Assembly (NCBI GenBank): GCA_002435785.1
Contig: DIUC01000075.1
Location: 1-42,184, forward strand
Source of the DNA: Saprospiraceae bacterium UBA6168
Lineage (GTDB): Bacteria > Bacteroidota > Bacteroidia > Chitinophagales > Saprospiraceae
Length of the DNA: 42,184 nucleotides
Reading direction: 5' to 3'
Shown: positions 23,360 to 31,044 of the stretch, one piece after another
Layout: the number at the start of each line of letters is the position of its first letter
Numbering within the stretch: position 1 is the first letter of the stretch
The notes under the pieces: model-generated
Databases searched by the model: none
Told to the model about the DNA's origin: nothing
Seen by the model: only the letters and a program-made list of their open reading frames with translations
Program-made: the position numbers and the translations under genes

Positions 23360-23536
23360 ATGGATAATTCAATCGAAATAAATGAAAGGGTTGGAAGGAT
23401 GGCGGACATTCTTGGACAACTTCAGGATTTGAAGAAACTCATTTTGCTGCATAGCGAAAATGGCAGCAACTTGATGAAGGAACAATACGAGTATAGAAGA
23501 AAGAAGTTATTGAAGGAATTCAGACAAATTCTTTAG
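23360..23536 (+). CDS. Small coiled-coil protein of unknown function
   Basis: 58 residues from the ATG at 23360 (MDNSIEINERVGRMADIL), 5 bp after the toxin stop. It is helical and charged throughout (LGQLQDLKKLILLHSEN, YEYRRKKLLKEFRQIL) with heptad-like Leu spacing, so probably a short coiled coil. No family recognised. Close spacing suggests co-transcription with the toxin-antitoxin pair; a third component is possible but unproven. A TTG start at 23351, overlapping the toxin stop, is also possible. Confidence 0.6.
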   Translation: MDNSIEINERVGRMADILGQLQDLKKLILLHSENGSNLMKEQYEYRRKKLLKEFRQIL

Positions 23537-23576
23537 GAATTCGAAGTTACTCCGACTGAGTTGGTAGCATGACTTC

Positions 23577-23849
23577 ATGAAAACTGTTCAAATGCCAAAA
23601 AAGAAACAGCCTTCGTCCTCTACCAAGTTTAGCAATCTCCAGCATGAGCTACTGAAGTTATATTCTTACGGAATGTCTGATGAAGAAGTGAAGGATATTG
23701 AAAAGATGCTTGCTGACTATTTTACCAAAAAGGCCGATGATGAAATGAACAAGCTTTGGAAGGTAAAACGCTGGACGCAGGAAACAATGAAAGAATGGCA
23801 AATGACAGATTTGCAGGAAAGCAGCCAACCCAATTCCTCGAAATCTTAA
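23577..23849 (+). CDS. Orphan antitoxin, paralogue of the 8197-8421 antitoxin
   Basis: 90 residues; the ATG at 23592 is a shorter option. It has the same layout as the PIN antitoxin at 8197-8421: SNLQHELLKLYSYGMSDEE, DIEKMLADYFTKKADDEMN, KLWKVKRWTQETMKEW. The last block mirrors ALWDEKKWGEKTIEEW. No toxin follows: ddl starts 23 bp downstream. Possible explanations are a lost toxin, a solitary antitoxin able to quench the related toxin, or a regulator. A Lys-rich N-terminal extension is absent from the paralogue. Confidence 0.72.
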   Translation: MKTVQMPKKKQPSSSTKFSNLQHELLKLYSYGMSDEEVKDIEKMLADYFTKKADDEMNKLWKVKRWTQETMKEWQMTDLQESSQPNSSKS

Positions 23850-23872
23850 AACAATCCGACGAAACATAAACC

Positions 23873-24985
23873 ATGTCCAAACTCACCGTCGCCATCCTCT
23901 GCGGAGGCGTTTCCCCGGAGCACGAAGTCTCCATGAACTCCGCTCGCAACATCTACAAGGCCATTGATAAAGCCAAGTACGATGTCGTCGTCATCGGCGT
24001 GAGCCGCAGCGGCCAATGGCTCCACCTGCCGGAAGACGAGTTCATGCAACTCACCAGCATCGAATCCGGCAACTTTGGCTTCCCCTTAGTGCTGATGCCC
24101 GGTGCCGAAAACCCTATCCAGTATCTCCCATCAAGCCATGGCCCCCAATCCGCAATCCGCAATTCGCAATCCGCAATCCATATTGACGTCGTTTTCCCCA
24201 TCATCCACGGCCCATTCGGCGAGGATGGCACCCTGCAAGGTATGCTCGCCCTCCTCGGCCTTCCCTTCGTCGGCCCGAACACATTGGGCGCATCGGTGGG
24301 CATGGACAAGGACTTCACCAAGCGGCTGCTGCGAGATGCGGGCATTTTGGTAGCGCCTTGGGTCACGCTGCGCCAGCACGAAACCCCTGATTATGAGGCC
24401 ATTGCGGAGCAACTGGGTTACCCGGTGTTCGTGAAGCCCGCCAACATGGGCAGCAGTGTGGGCGTGAGTAAGGCCGAGGATTTGGAAGGACTGAAAACAG
24501 CCATTGCAACAGCTTTCAAATTTGACACAAAAGTGCTGGTGGAGCAAGGGTTGAAAGGCCGTGAAATCGAGACCGCCGTGCTCGGCAATAGGGAAGACCT
24601 GCAAGTGAGTGGCGTCGGCGAAATCGTGATGGATAAAGGCTTTTACGATTACGAGAGCAAATACATTTCGCCCGATTCCGCCAAGGTGGTCATCCCCGCC
24701 GAGAACGTGAGCACACGGGATGTCGAAAACATCCGGGAAACAGCGCTGCGGGCGTTCCAAGTGCTTGGCCTTGAGGGTCTTAGCCGAATGGACGTGTTCC
24801 TACTGCCCGATGGCCGGGTCTTCGTCAACGAGCCGAACACGCTGCCGGGCTTCACCAATATCAGCATGTACCCCAAGTTGTGGATGGAGGCTGGGGTGAG
24901 CTACCCCAACTTGATTGACCGTCTGCTGACGCTGGCGCTGCAGCGGCATGAAAGGGATGGAGCGCTGCAGCGGACAAGGTTTTAA
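23873..24985 (+). CDS. ddl: D-alanine--D-alanine ligase
   Basis: 370 residues of the ATP-grasp Ddl family, which makes the D-Ala-D-Ala end of peptidoglycan precursors. N-terminal ILCGGVSPEHEVSMNSA; central IDVVFPIIHGPFGEDGT; ATP-grasp FVKPANMGSSVGVSKA; Mg2+ and transition-state loop RMDVFLLPDGRVFVNEPNTLPGFTNISMYPKLW. The usual NEINTLPGFT appears as NEPNTLPGFT, which keeps the metal ligands. Residues ~92-102 (PQSAIRNSQSAI) are encoded by an AATCCGC-iterated repeat, inserted just before the conserved IDVVFP strand. Cytoplasmic. No strong promoter seen just upstream. Confidence 0.95.
   Translation: MSKLTVAILCGGVSPEHEVSMNSARNIYKAIDKAKYDVVVIGVSRSGQWLHLPEDEFMQLTSIESGNFGFPLVLMPGAENPIQYLPSSHGPQSAIRNSQSAIHIDVVFPIIHGPFGEDGTLQGMLALLGLPFVGPNTLGASVGMDKDFTKRLLRDAGILVAPWVTLRQHETPDYEAIAEQLGYPVFVKPANMGSSVGVSKAEDLEGLKTAIATAFKFDTKVLVEQGLKGREIETAVLGNREDLQVSGVGEIVMDKGFYDYESKYISPDSAKVVIPAENVSTRDVENIRETALRAFQVLGLEGLSRMDVFLLPDGRVFVNEPNTLPGFTNISMYPKLWMEAGVSYPNLIDRLLTLALQRHERDGALQRTRF
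24146..24180. repeat. AATCCGC-iterated repeat inside ddl
   Basis: Five near-identical 7-8 nt units (CAATCCGCAATCCGCAATTC and on) run in frame within ddl. The unit is the kind of iterated low-complexity sequence otherwise seen between genes here. Confidence 0.75.
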
Positions 24986-24996
24986 TTGAAATACCC

Positions 24997-25129
24997 CGCT
25001 GGTTCAAGTCTCTGACTTGAACCATATATTGGCATGTCTCCGACATGCGCCAGCCAGTGTTCGAAGCAGAAGTTAAAAAATGTCGGTGACATTCAGATAC
25101 GGGGTTCAAGTCAGAGACTTGAACCAGCG
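24997..25129. repeat. Nested REP-like palindrome cluster with GTC-N3-GAC cores
   Basis: Two outer palindromes with arms GGTTCAAGTC/GACTTGAACC (25001-25023, loop TCT; 25103-25125, loop AGA) are exact reverse complements of each other over 27 bp (24997-25023 and 25103-25129). Between them are GCATGTC-TCC-GACATGC (25032-25048) and AATGTC-GGT-GACATT (25078-25092). All four have a three-base loop between GTC and GAC. Confidence 0.85.
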
Positions 25130-25275
25130 TTTGTTTGGGGAGAAGACCCAGTGCCAACGGTCAAAGAGCATTTCAACGGACGAGGTTTTGGTCTTAATAT
25201 TTGTTACTTCGCAACAGACTTTCGTAGTTTGCGACTCTTTTTCGCAAAACTCAAAACTACAACAACGACACACCT
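25130..25275. other. Intergenic leader of the exonuclease gene with a stem-loop
   Basis: No gene. AGTTTGCGA (25226-25234) faces TCGCAAAACT (25242-25251), a stem-loop 25-50 bp before the exonuclease start. GTTACTTCGCAAC at 25203-25215 is close to the GTTGCGAAGCAAC hairpin at 31032-31044. No strong promoter match. Confidence 0.4.
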
Positions 25276-26097
25276 ATGCAATTCAACCTAAAAAAAGACC
25301 TCGTCTTCTTCGACCTCGAATCCACTGGACTGAACGTCATCCGAGACCGAATCCTTCAAATCGGCATCATCAAGTACCACAAGGATGGGCGGGAATCCTC
25401 CGAACTGGAAATGCTCATCAACCCCGGCATACCCATTTCGGAGGAGGCGATGGGCGTGCATGGTATTACGCCAAAGGACGTGGCCAACAAACCCGTTTTC
25501 GCCCAAGTTGCGCAGCAAATCTTTGACTTCATCGGCGATGCTGACCTGGCGGGCTACAACATCAGCCGCTTCGACGTGCCAATGCTGATGGAGGAGTTTG
25601 CCCGCGCTGGCCTCGATTTTGACATCGAAAAGCGCCGCCTCGTGGACGTGCAGCGCATTTTTTACAAAATGGAGCCTCGCAACCTCAAGGCAGCACTCCG
25701 TTTTTACTGTGGAAAGGAAATCGAAGACGCACACGATGCCATGGCCGACGTGCGGGCCACCATTGACGTGTTCAAGGGGCAGCTCCAGCGGTACGATGGC
25801 GTGGACTACCTCGACGACGACGGCACTACGACACCAACCCCCATCGTCAACGACATGCAGGCACTGCACGACTTCACGCAGGACACCAAGAACATTGACG
25901 TCACCAACCGCCTCAAATACAATGAGCAGGGCGAAATCGTCTTTAATTTTGGGAAATACACCGGCGTGCCAGTGCTGAAGGTGCTGGACATGGAGCCAAA
26001 CTATGGCCACTGGATTTTGAGCAAGGACTTTGGCGTTCAAGTAAAAAACATCATGCGGAAGCTGATGAAAGAGCACGAGCAGCGCAGAAAAAGTTAG
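25276..26097 (+). CDS. DnaQ-like DEDDh 3'-5' exonuclease
   Basis: 273 residues. Exonuclease domain at ~8-170 with ExoI LVFFDLESTGL (Asp, Glu), ExoII GYNISRFDVPML (Asp) and ExoIII HDAMADV (His, Asp), so the DEDDh set is complete. It should degrade single-stranded DNA or RNA from the 3' end; a polymerase proofreading or repair role is possible. The C-terminal ~80 residues (IVFNFGKYTGVPVLKVL, YGHWILSKDF) form a small extra domain common to Bacteroidota exonucleases and resembling DUF3820-type folds. Its start is an ATG preceded by a stem-loop leader. Confidence 0.93.
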   Translation: MQFNLKKDLVFFDLESTGLNVIRDRILQIGIIKYHKDGRESSELEMLINPGIPISEEAMGVHGITPKDVANKPVFAQVAQQIFDFIGDADLAGYNISRFDVPMLMEEFARAGLDFDIEKRRLVDVQRIFYKMEPRNLKAALRFYCGKEIEDAHDAMADVRATIDVFKGQLQRYDGVDYLDDDGTTTPTPIVNDMQALHDFTQDTKNIDVTNRLKYNEQGEIVFNFGKYTGVPVLKVLDMEPNYGHWILSKDFGVQVKNIMRKLMKEHEQRRKS

Positions 26098-26099
26098 CA

Positions 26100-26158
26100 G
26101 TTCGACAGTGGGCAGTTTGCAGTCAGTTAACAGCTAATCACCAGTTATCAATCACCAC
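26100..26158. repeat. Iterated CAGT/AACAG spacer
   Basis: The gap before ppk2 is made of CAGTTTGCAGTCAGTTAACA-like units. The 15-mer CAGTTTGCAGTCAGT recurs exactly at 34813-34827 in the gap upstream of the winged-helix regulator. Confidence 0.6.
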
Positions 26159-26159
26159 C

Positions 26160-26885
26160 ATGATAAATTTATCAAAAATACCCACCACGGCGCCAGACGA
26201 CACCGACAAAGGAGATGTAAAAAAGCGCACGGATGAATACTGCCTTCGTATCGGTGAACTGAACGAAATCATGCGGGCGCAGCAAAAACACTCGCTCCTC
26301 GTCATCCTGCAGGGCATGGACGGCAGCGGCAAGGACGGCGCCGCCAAGAACGTGTTCAAGGACTGCACCCCGTTCAACCTGAGCGTGTATGCCTTCAAAA
26401 AGCCGACGCCCATTGAGTTTGCGCACGACTTCCTTTGGCGGGTACACCAGCAAGCGCCAGCCAAGGGCGACATCCGTATCTTCAACCGCTCACATTATGA
26501 GGACGTGCTGATTCAACGGGTGCACGGCTGGATTGACGAGGAGCGGGTCAAGCGCCGCATGGCCGCCATCAATGCGATGGAGGAGCTATTGGTTTTCGAC
26601 AACAACACAACCATTTTGAAGTTCTGCCTCCACATTTCAAAGGAGGAGCAGGAAAAGCAGTTGCAGCAGCGTATTGACGACCCAGAAAAGCGCTGGAAGC
26701 ACAGCGACAACGACTGGGAAGAGCGCAAACATTGGGACGAATATATGCGCTGCTACTCCGATGCCATCAATGGCAGCACAATCCCTTGGACCATCGTACC
26801 GGTGGACAATCGCTGGTACCGGGATTACGTCATTTCACAGAAAGTTTGCGAAGCAATGGAGGCGATGAAATTGGCGTACCCGTAG
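26160..26885 (+). CDS. ppk2: Polyphosphate kinase 2 family protein
   Basis: 241 residues of the PPK2 family, which uses polyphosphate to phosphorylate nucleotides. Walker A at ~52-60 (GMDGSGKDG), Walker B-like IRIFNRSHYEDVLI with the conserved RSHYEDVL, and the lid module RIDDPEKRWKHSDNDWEER followed by WDEYMRCYSDAI. It lacks long extensions and is near the size of the single-domain class III enzymes that phosphorylate both AMP and ADP; the class call is an inference from length and lid sequence. Single gene with no close operon partner. Confidence 0.94.
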   Translation: MINLSKIPTTAPDDTDKGDVKKRTDEYCLRIGELNEIMRAQQKHSLLVILQGMDGSGKDGAAKNVFKDCTPFNLSVYAFKKPTPIEFAHDFLWRVHQQAPAKGDIRIFNRSHYEDVLIQRVHGWIDEERVKRRMAAINAMEELLVFDNNTTILKFCLHISKEEQEKQLQQRIDDPEKRWKHSDNDWEERKHWDEYMRCYSDAINGSTIPWTIVPVDNRWYRDYVISQKVCEAMEAMKLAYP

Positions 26886-26923
26886 TTCAATTTGATTCAT
26901 AAGTCATTAAATAACAACCAATT

Positions 26924-27349
26924 ATGAAAAATCTCTGTGTCCTACTTTTCTTCGCACCAATCCTGCTTATTTCCTGCGCTAAACCCTTGGCGCTTTCCAT
27001 CAACTACTCGGAAGATGCCACCGCAAAGGGCAAAGTGGAGTTTGTGCCTTCCAAATCACTGTCCGGCACCGACCTGACCGTTAACGGCAAGCTGTTGGTG
27101 GAGAAACAACGGGTGAAGCGCATCACCCTGAACAACGTCCCAGACGGAACATATAACTATCACCTGGCCTGCGACAACTCAAATTACGCAGAAAAAGTAG
27201 ATACAAAGGGACAATTTTTTGTCAATAACGGCAATGAACAGGCGGTTTTAGTGGAAACCCCACCACATTCAGACGGTTATTGGATAAATATGGGACTTCA
27301 ATCATTGGGCACCTCTATATTACTGGGCTTTATCTTTTACTTTTATTAA
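26924..27349 (+). CDS. Predicted lipoprotein, possibly with a C-terminal membrane helix
   Basis: 141 residues. Signal MKNLCVLLFFAPILLISC with lipobox LISC. The mature part has short beta-like segments (GKVEFVPSKSLSGTDLTVNG, RITLNNVPDGTYNYHLAC) resembling a PEGA-type or small carbohydrate-binding fold. It ends in a hydrophobic stretch (INMGLQSLGTSILLGFIFYFY) that could insert in a membrane. No named family recognised. It is followed after 59 bp by the S4-domain gene in the same direction. Confidence 0.78.
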   Translation: MKNLCVLLFFAPILLISCAKPLALSINYSEDATAKGKVEFVPSKSLSGTDLTVNGKLLVEKQRVKRITLNNVPDGTYNYHLACDNSNYAEKVDTKGQFFVNNGNEQAVLVETPPHSDGYWINMGLQSLGTSILLGFIFYFY

Positions 27350-27408
27350 AAAAGGTTTGGCTTGCGCAAACAACCGGTGCTTTTCTAAACCACCACTGTC
27401 CACATTTC

Positions 27409-27813
27409 ATGGAAAAAGTACGAATTGACAAATGGCTCTGGAGCGTCCGAATCTATAAGTCGAGGACGCTGGCCGCCGATGCCATCAAGTCCGGCAAAGT
27501 GCGCATTGGTGAGTCCAACGCCAAGCCAGCCGACAATGTGGCGGTCGGCCAAATGGTTTACGTCAAGAAGGAGGGCTTCAACCTGGAGTTTTTGGTGAAA
27601 AGACTGATTGATAAAAGGGTGGGGGCCATCATTGCTGTGGAGTGTTACGAGAACCTGACCCCTGCCGAGGAAATGAGCAAGTACAAGCAATGGTATGTCG
27701 GCAAAATGGGCGTGGAGGTAAGGGAGAGGGGCGCTGGCCGCCCCACCAAACGGGAGCGGCGGGACATTGACGGCTTCAAGGACGAGCGTTTCGATGGGGA
27801 ATGGGAGTGGTAG
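27409..27813 (+). CDS. S4-domain RNA-binding protein (Hsp15/HslR-like)
   Basis: 134 residues from the ATG at 27409; a longer in-frame start at 27280 overlaps the lipoprotein gene and adds no homologous sequence. The S4 domain is clear: VRIDKWLWSVRIYKSRTLAADAIKSGKVRIG, then PADNVAVGQMVYVKK. The C-terminal part (GAGRPTKRERRDIDGFKDE) is the basic tail typical of Hsp15-type proteins. In E. coli Hsp15 binds stalled 50S subunits carrying nascent chains and helps recycle them. No heat-shock element is visible here. Confidence 0.92.
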   Translation: MEKVRIDKWLWSVRIYKSRTLAADAIKSGKVRIGESNAKPADNVAVGQMVYVKKEGFNLEFLVKRLIDKRVGAIIAVECYENLTPAEEMSKYKQWYVGKMGVEVRERGAGRPTKRERRDIDGFKDERFDGEWEW

Positions 27814-28029
27814 CCGTACACACTTGGCTGTTTCACCCACGAGGGGCATAAACTATTGGCTCCATTCTCGTGCAGCCTTTTTTGCAGAAAAATCATTTTG
27901 GCAAATATTAAAGTGTTAAAGCACACTTCCCCAACAGCATTTCTGGTTTATCGAGTGTACTTTTACCGAAGTTTTACAATCGGCGCAAGTTACCTCGCCA
28001 TCAATTTTTTCACCTAAATCTTCATTTTT

Positions 28030-29184
28030 ATGAAAACGAAGCTCTTACTCTTCGCAGCCGTCGTGGCAATCTCCCTCACTTCATGTTTGAAAGACGAAGC
28101 CGTAACGGTCACACGTGCCTACGAACTTGATGATTACGAAACAATCAAAGCGCACCTCAACCTACCCATCCAAGTGGACGACTACGTGCTCAGGCTGCCA
28201 GCAACCGTAGGTGGCTTCGAGGTTTTTGCTGACAATAAACAGGCAACGTTGGGCAGGGTGCTTTTCTACGATAAGCGCCTTTCCTCCACCAAAGAAGTCA
28301 ACTGTGCCTCCTGCCACAAGCCAGAGCTTGCCTTCACCGATGGCGAGCAGTTCAGCCTCGGCGTCGCCACTGAACGCACCAGCCGCAACACGCTTGCACT
28401 GGGCTCATTCCCCAGCTTCAATGCCTACTACGGGTTTGGCGGTACCCGCATGTTCTGGGACAACCGGGTGGCCACCGTGATGGAGCAATCCGCTGAAACC
28501 ATGAAAAATCCAGTGGAAATGGGCAATGTTGACCTTGCTGACGTCGCCGATAAACTGCTTCAAGAAGAATATTACAAGATCCTTTTCAAAAATGCCTTCC
28601 CGCACCAGACCTACCTGAGCAACGAGGAAAAAATGCTCATGGCCCTTCAGGCTTTTGTCAGTTCCATTGGCTGTTTCAATACAAAGTATGACCAGGAATT
28701 AATAAAGAACAATGGCAACGCAAAAGTCGAGTTTGCAAAGTTTACCGCACAAGAAAACCGGGGCAAGGAACTCTACAATACCAATTGTGCCAGTTGCCAT
28801 AATCTTGGCGCCGTGGCCTTTTCCACTGGCATCGTTGCCGCCAACAACGGCCTCGATATCAACTACCAAGACACTGGCGTTGGCGCCATTTCTAACATGC
28901 CATCCGAAATCGGCGTGTTCAAGACCCCGATGCTGCGCAATATCGAATTGACCGGGCCCTATATGCACGATGGTCGCTTCGCAACATTGGAGCAGGTTGT
29001 AGAGCATTATTCCACGGGCATAAAGAACCACCCGAACCTTCACGAGAATTTGAAAGAAAACGGCGTAGCAAAACCGCTCAACCTCAACGAAAGCGACAAG
29101 CAAGCCCTTGTTGCCTTCCTGCGCACCCTGACCGATAAGGAGAGTCTGCTGGCAAGCAGGTACAGCGACCCATTCAAGCATTGA
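28030..29184 (+). CDS. Di-haem cytochrome c peroxidase (CcpA/MauG family) lipoprotein
   Basis: 384 residues with a lipoprotein signal (MKTKLLLFAAVVAISLTSC). Two c-type haem sites: CASCHK near residue 92 and CASCHN near residue 254. Other family landmarks are GRVLFYDKRLS, SRNTLALGSF, FWDNRV, NPVEMGN and TPMLRNIELTGPYMHDGRF. It should reduce hydrogen peroxide in the periplasm with electrons from cytochromes; MauG-like oxidative roles are also known in the family. Monocistronic, closed by a strong terminator at 29204-29244. A ~215-bp intergenic region precedes it, without a clean -7 element. Confidence 0.95.
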   Translation: MKTKLLLFAAVVAISLTSCLKDEAVTVTRAYELDDYETIKAHLNLPIQVDDYVLRLPATVGGFEVFADNKQATLGRVLFYDKRLSSTKEVNCASCHKPELAFTDGEQFSLGVATERTSRNTLALGSFPSFNAYYGFGGTRMFWDNRVATVMEQSAETMKNPVEMGNVDLADVADKLLQEEYYKILFKNAFPHQTYLSNEEKMLMALQAFVSSIGCFNTKYDQELIKNNGNAKVEFAKFTAQENRGKELYNTNCASCHNLGAVAFSTGIVAANNGLDINYQDTGVGAISNMPSEIGVFKTPMLRNIELTGPYMHDGRFATLEQVVEHYSTGIKNHPNLHENLKENGVAKPLNLNESDKQALVAFLRTLTDKESLLASRYSDPFKH

Positions 29185-29203
29185 TTTTGTGGGGCTTTTG
29201 GGC

Positions 29204-29244
29204 AAAAAAAAGGCCGTCGGGAAACACTCCTGACGGCCTTTTTT
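29204..29244. terminator. Strong bidirectional intrinsic terminator
   Basis: AAAAAGGCCGTC pairs with GACGGCCTTTTT around a short loop and is flanked by an A run and a T run. It lies between the convergent peroxidase and GNAT genes and can serve both. Confidence 0.85.
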
Positions 29245-29295
29245 CATGTGCGCTACGAATGGAAAACAGTGCGGTAAACCAACGAACCGAGCCTT

Positions 29296-29853
29296 TCATA
29301 TTGCCAAGTCCTCACCCATTTTTTTCTCATAAATCCAAAACTCCAACGGCACCTTCGGCACGCCAAATTTTGTATCCACATCAAATGGCATGCGCTCGCC
29401 CGTGGGTTGGTAGCCGTACCTGCTGTACCAGTCAATCAGGGAGGTGCGGGCCGAGATGACCTGCATGAAAATGGCCTTGCAGCCCAATGATATGGCATGG
29501 GCTTCTGTTGCCATTAGTAGTCGCTTACCTATGCCGGAAGCCTGCCAATCGAGGTCCACGGACAACATGCCGAGGTACAGCCGCTCCCCTTTTTTCTCCA
29601 AATAGACGCAGCCCACAATGCCAGCCTCGGCATGGCTGCACGTCACGATACAAGCGGCATCATTGGCCATGAGTTTCGTCAAGTCAGCCTCGTCGGTGCG
29701 CAGGTCACCGGCAATCAAGTCGGCCTCGGTGGTCCAGCCCTTTTTTGAAGCCTCCCCCCGGTAGCAGCGGTTTATCATTTCGGCCAGTCGTGGGATGTCC
29801 GCCGTTTCAGCTTTGCGAAGTGTGAAAATGTCCGTGGTTGCTGTGTTTTCCAT
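29296..29853 (-). CDS. GNAT-family N-acetyltransferase
   Basis: 185 residues. GNAT core: FTLRKAETADIPRLAEMIN at the start, AGIVGCVYLEKKGERLYLGMLSVD as the central strands, then the acetyl-CoA pyrophosphate loop DWQASGIGKRLLMATEAHA, and LIDWYSRYGYQPTGERMPFD near the end. The substrate is unknown; related Bacteroidota proteins are annotated only as GNAT enzymes. Cytosolic. A TACTTTTG -7 element lies 57 bp upstream and the terminator at 29204-29244 lies downstream. Confidence 0.93.
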   Translation of the reverse strand: MENTATTDIFTLRKAETADIPRLAEMINRCYRGEASKKGWTTEADLIAGDLRTDEADLTKLMANDAACIVTCSHAEAGIVGCVYLEKKGERLYLGMLSVDLDWQASGIGKRLLMATEAHAISLGCKAIFMQVISARTSLIDWYSRYGYQPTGERMPFDVDTKFGVPKVPLEFWIYEKKMGEDLAI

Positions 29854-29909
29854 GCTGCTATTCCTTGGATTTATGATAAAAGTGGAGATGTCCTAAAGAA
29901 AATGGATTG

Positions 29910-29917
29910 CAAAAGTA
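29910..29917 (-). promoter_or_regulatory. -7 element (TACTTTTG) for the GNAT gene
   Basis: Exact TAnnTTTG match on the minus strand with a ~50-nt leader to the ATG at 29853. The -33 box is not clear. Confidence 0.45.
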
Positions 29918-30035
29918 AAAAAATGCGGAAATTCAGTATTCACGAGGCTACATCCTGACAATAGCCAGCCGAAATATCAACTTTGGCTTGGTGCCGCCAA
30001 CTTACGGTTGAAGGCTGGTGGTATTATAAGCGCTC

Positions 30036-30067
30036 TTTGAGCAACCTTGGGAATAAGCTTATTTTTG
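30036..30067 (+). promoter_or_regulatory. Promoter of the L,D-transpeptidase gene
   Basis: TTTG at 30036-30039 and TATTTTTG at 30060-30067 with 20 bp between, the same layout as the promoter at 22771-22802. The leader would be ~100 nt. The rest of 29918-30173 has no gene. Confidence 0.6.
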
Positions 30068-30173
30068 TCTTCGCAGACTTTCAAGTACCAAAAGCCTTGA
30101 TGCTGCAAGCTGACAAAATCGGCACCTCAATATTATAAGTCAACCATTTTTGCCCCTTCACAACTCCCTGACA

Positions 30174-30911
30174 ATGAACAACTTGCTTCTGTTTTTCCTT
30201 TTTTGCTCCGCAATGGCCTGCACCAACCACGTGACGCTGCACCCCGGCGAAAAGCCACCTGCCAGTTGGACACAACAGCTCGTCGTGGTGCGCAGCCATT
30301 CCGACAGCAGCACCAAGGCCACCCTCCGGCGATTTGAGAAAATGGACGGGAAATGGCAGCCAATCGGCGATGCTGTTGCAGTGTCGTTGGGTCGAACCGG
30401 TTTGGCTTGGGGCAGGGGCGAGCATCCGCCGCAACACGGCCCGCAAAAACGGGAAGGCGACGGCAAATCGCCCAGTGGCTTGTTCTTCTTCGGGCAAATA
30501 TTCGGCTATGCGCCCGCCTCAGCAGCCAATTTCAAAGTGCCCTACGTCCCTGCCGACGAGGCATTGGAATGTGTGGACGACAGCCGCTCCCGTTTTTATA
30601 ACCAATTGGTTGACAGCAAGTTGGTACAGAAAGATTGGACAAGCAGCGAGCTTATGCGCCGCCCCGACCACCAGTACCGCTGGGGAATCGTGGTGAACCA
30701 CAACTTTCCGGCCCAGGCAGGGGGCGGCTCCTGCATCTTCCTCCATATCTGGCGGGAGCCGGGCAGCCCGACTTTAGGCTGCACTGCTATGGCGGAAGAT
30801 GACCTGCTTACTCTGCTTCATTGGCTCGACCCCGCCAAGTTCCCGCAGCTTTTGCAGGTGACGGAGGCTGAATATCCTGCATTTCAGAAGGCGTTGGCGC
30901 TGCCGGATTAG
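30174..30911 (+). CDS. L,D-transpeptidase (YkuD-like) lipoprotein
   Basis: 245 residues from the ATG at 30174 (MNNLLLFFLFCSAMAC), giving a lipobox AMAC. The catalytic stretch is HIWREPGSPTLGCTAM near residues 190-206, with the His and Cys of the YkuD active site. It is preceded by RWGIVVNHNF and by a GDGKSPSGLFFFGQIFGYA segment typical of the family. Such enzymes form 3-3 crosslinks in peptidoglycan or attach proteins to it; some members only trim. The arrangement is close to YkuD-fold proteins of the ErfK/YafK side. It acts in the periplasm. A strong terminator follows at 30935-30976. Confidence 0.9.
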   Translation: MNNLLLFFLFCSAMACTNHVTLHPGEKPPASWTQQLVVVRSHSDSSTKATLRRFEKMDGKWQPIGDAVAVSLGRTGLAWGRGEHPPQHGPQKREGDGKSPSGLFFFGQIFGYAPASAANFKVPYVPADEALECVDDSRSRFYNQLVDSKLVQKDWTSSELMRRPDHQYRWGIVVNHNFPAQAGGGSCIFLHIWREPGSPTLGCTAMAEDDLLTLLHWLDPAKFPQLLQVTEAEYPAFQKALALPD

Positions 30912-30934
30912 CTTGTTGTTCGAATTTGCGGAGC

Positions 30935-30976
30935 AAAAAAAAAAACAGCCCTGCCAAGGAGTGGCAAGGCTGTTTT
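30935..30976. terminator. Strong intrinsic terminator
   Basis: AAACAGCC-TGCCA pairs with TGGCA-GGCTGTTT around AGGAG, with an A run before and TTTT after. It ends the L,D-transpeptidase transcript and could act from both sides. Confidence 0.85.
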
Positions 30977-31006
30977 AGAATCCTATTACGGAATAAGTTT
31001 AAAGTA

Positions 31007-31044
31007 CGGACTGGCAGTCCGGGTTACGGATGTTGCGAAGCAAC
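31007..31044. repeat. Two REP-like palindromes with three-base loops
   Basis: CGGACT-GGC-AGTCCG (31007-31021) and GTTGC-GAA-GCAAC (31032-31044) lie just after the stop of the minus-strand gene at 31045. They have the same short-stem, three-base-loop form as the palindromes at 24997-25129. Confidence 0.65.
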
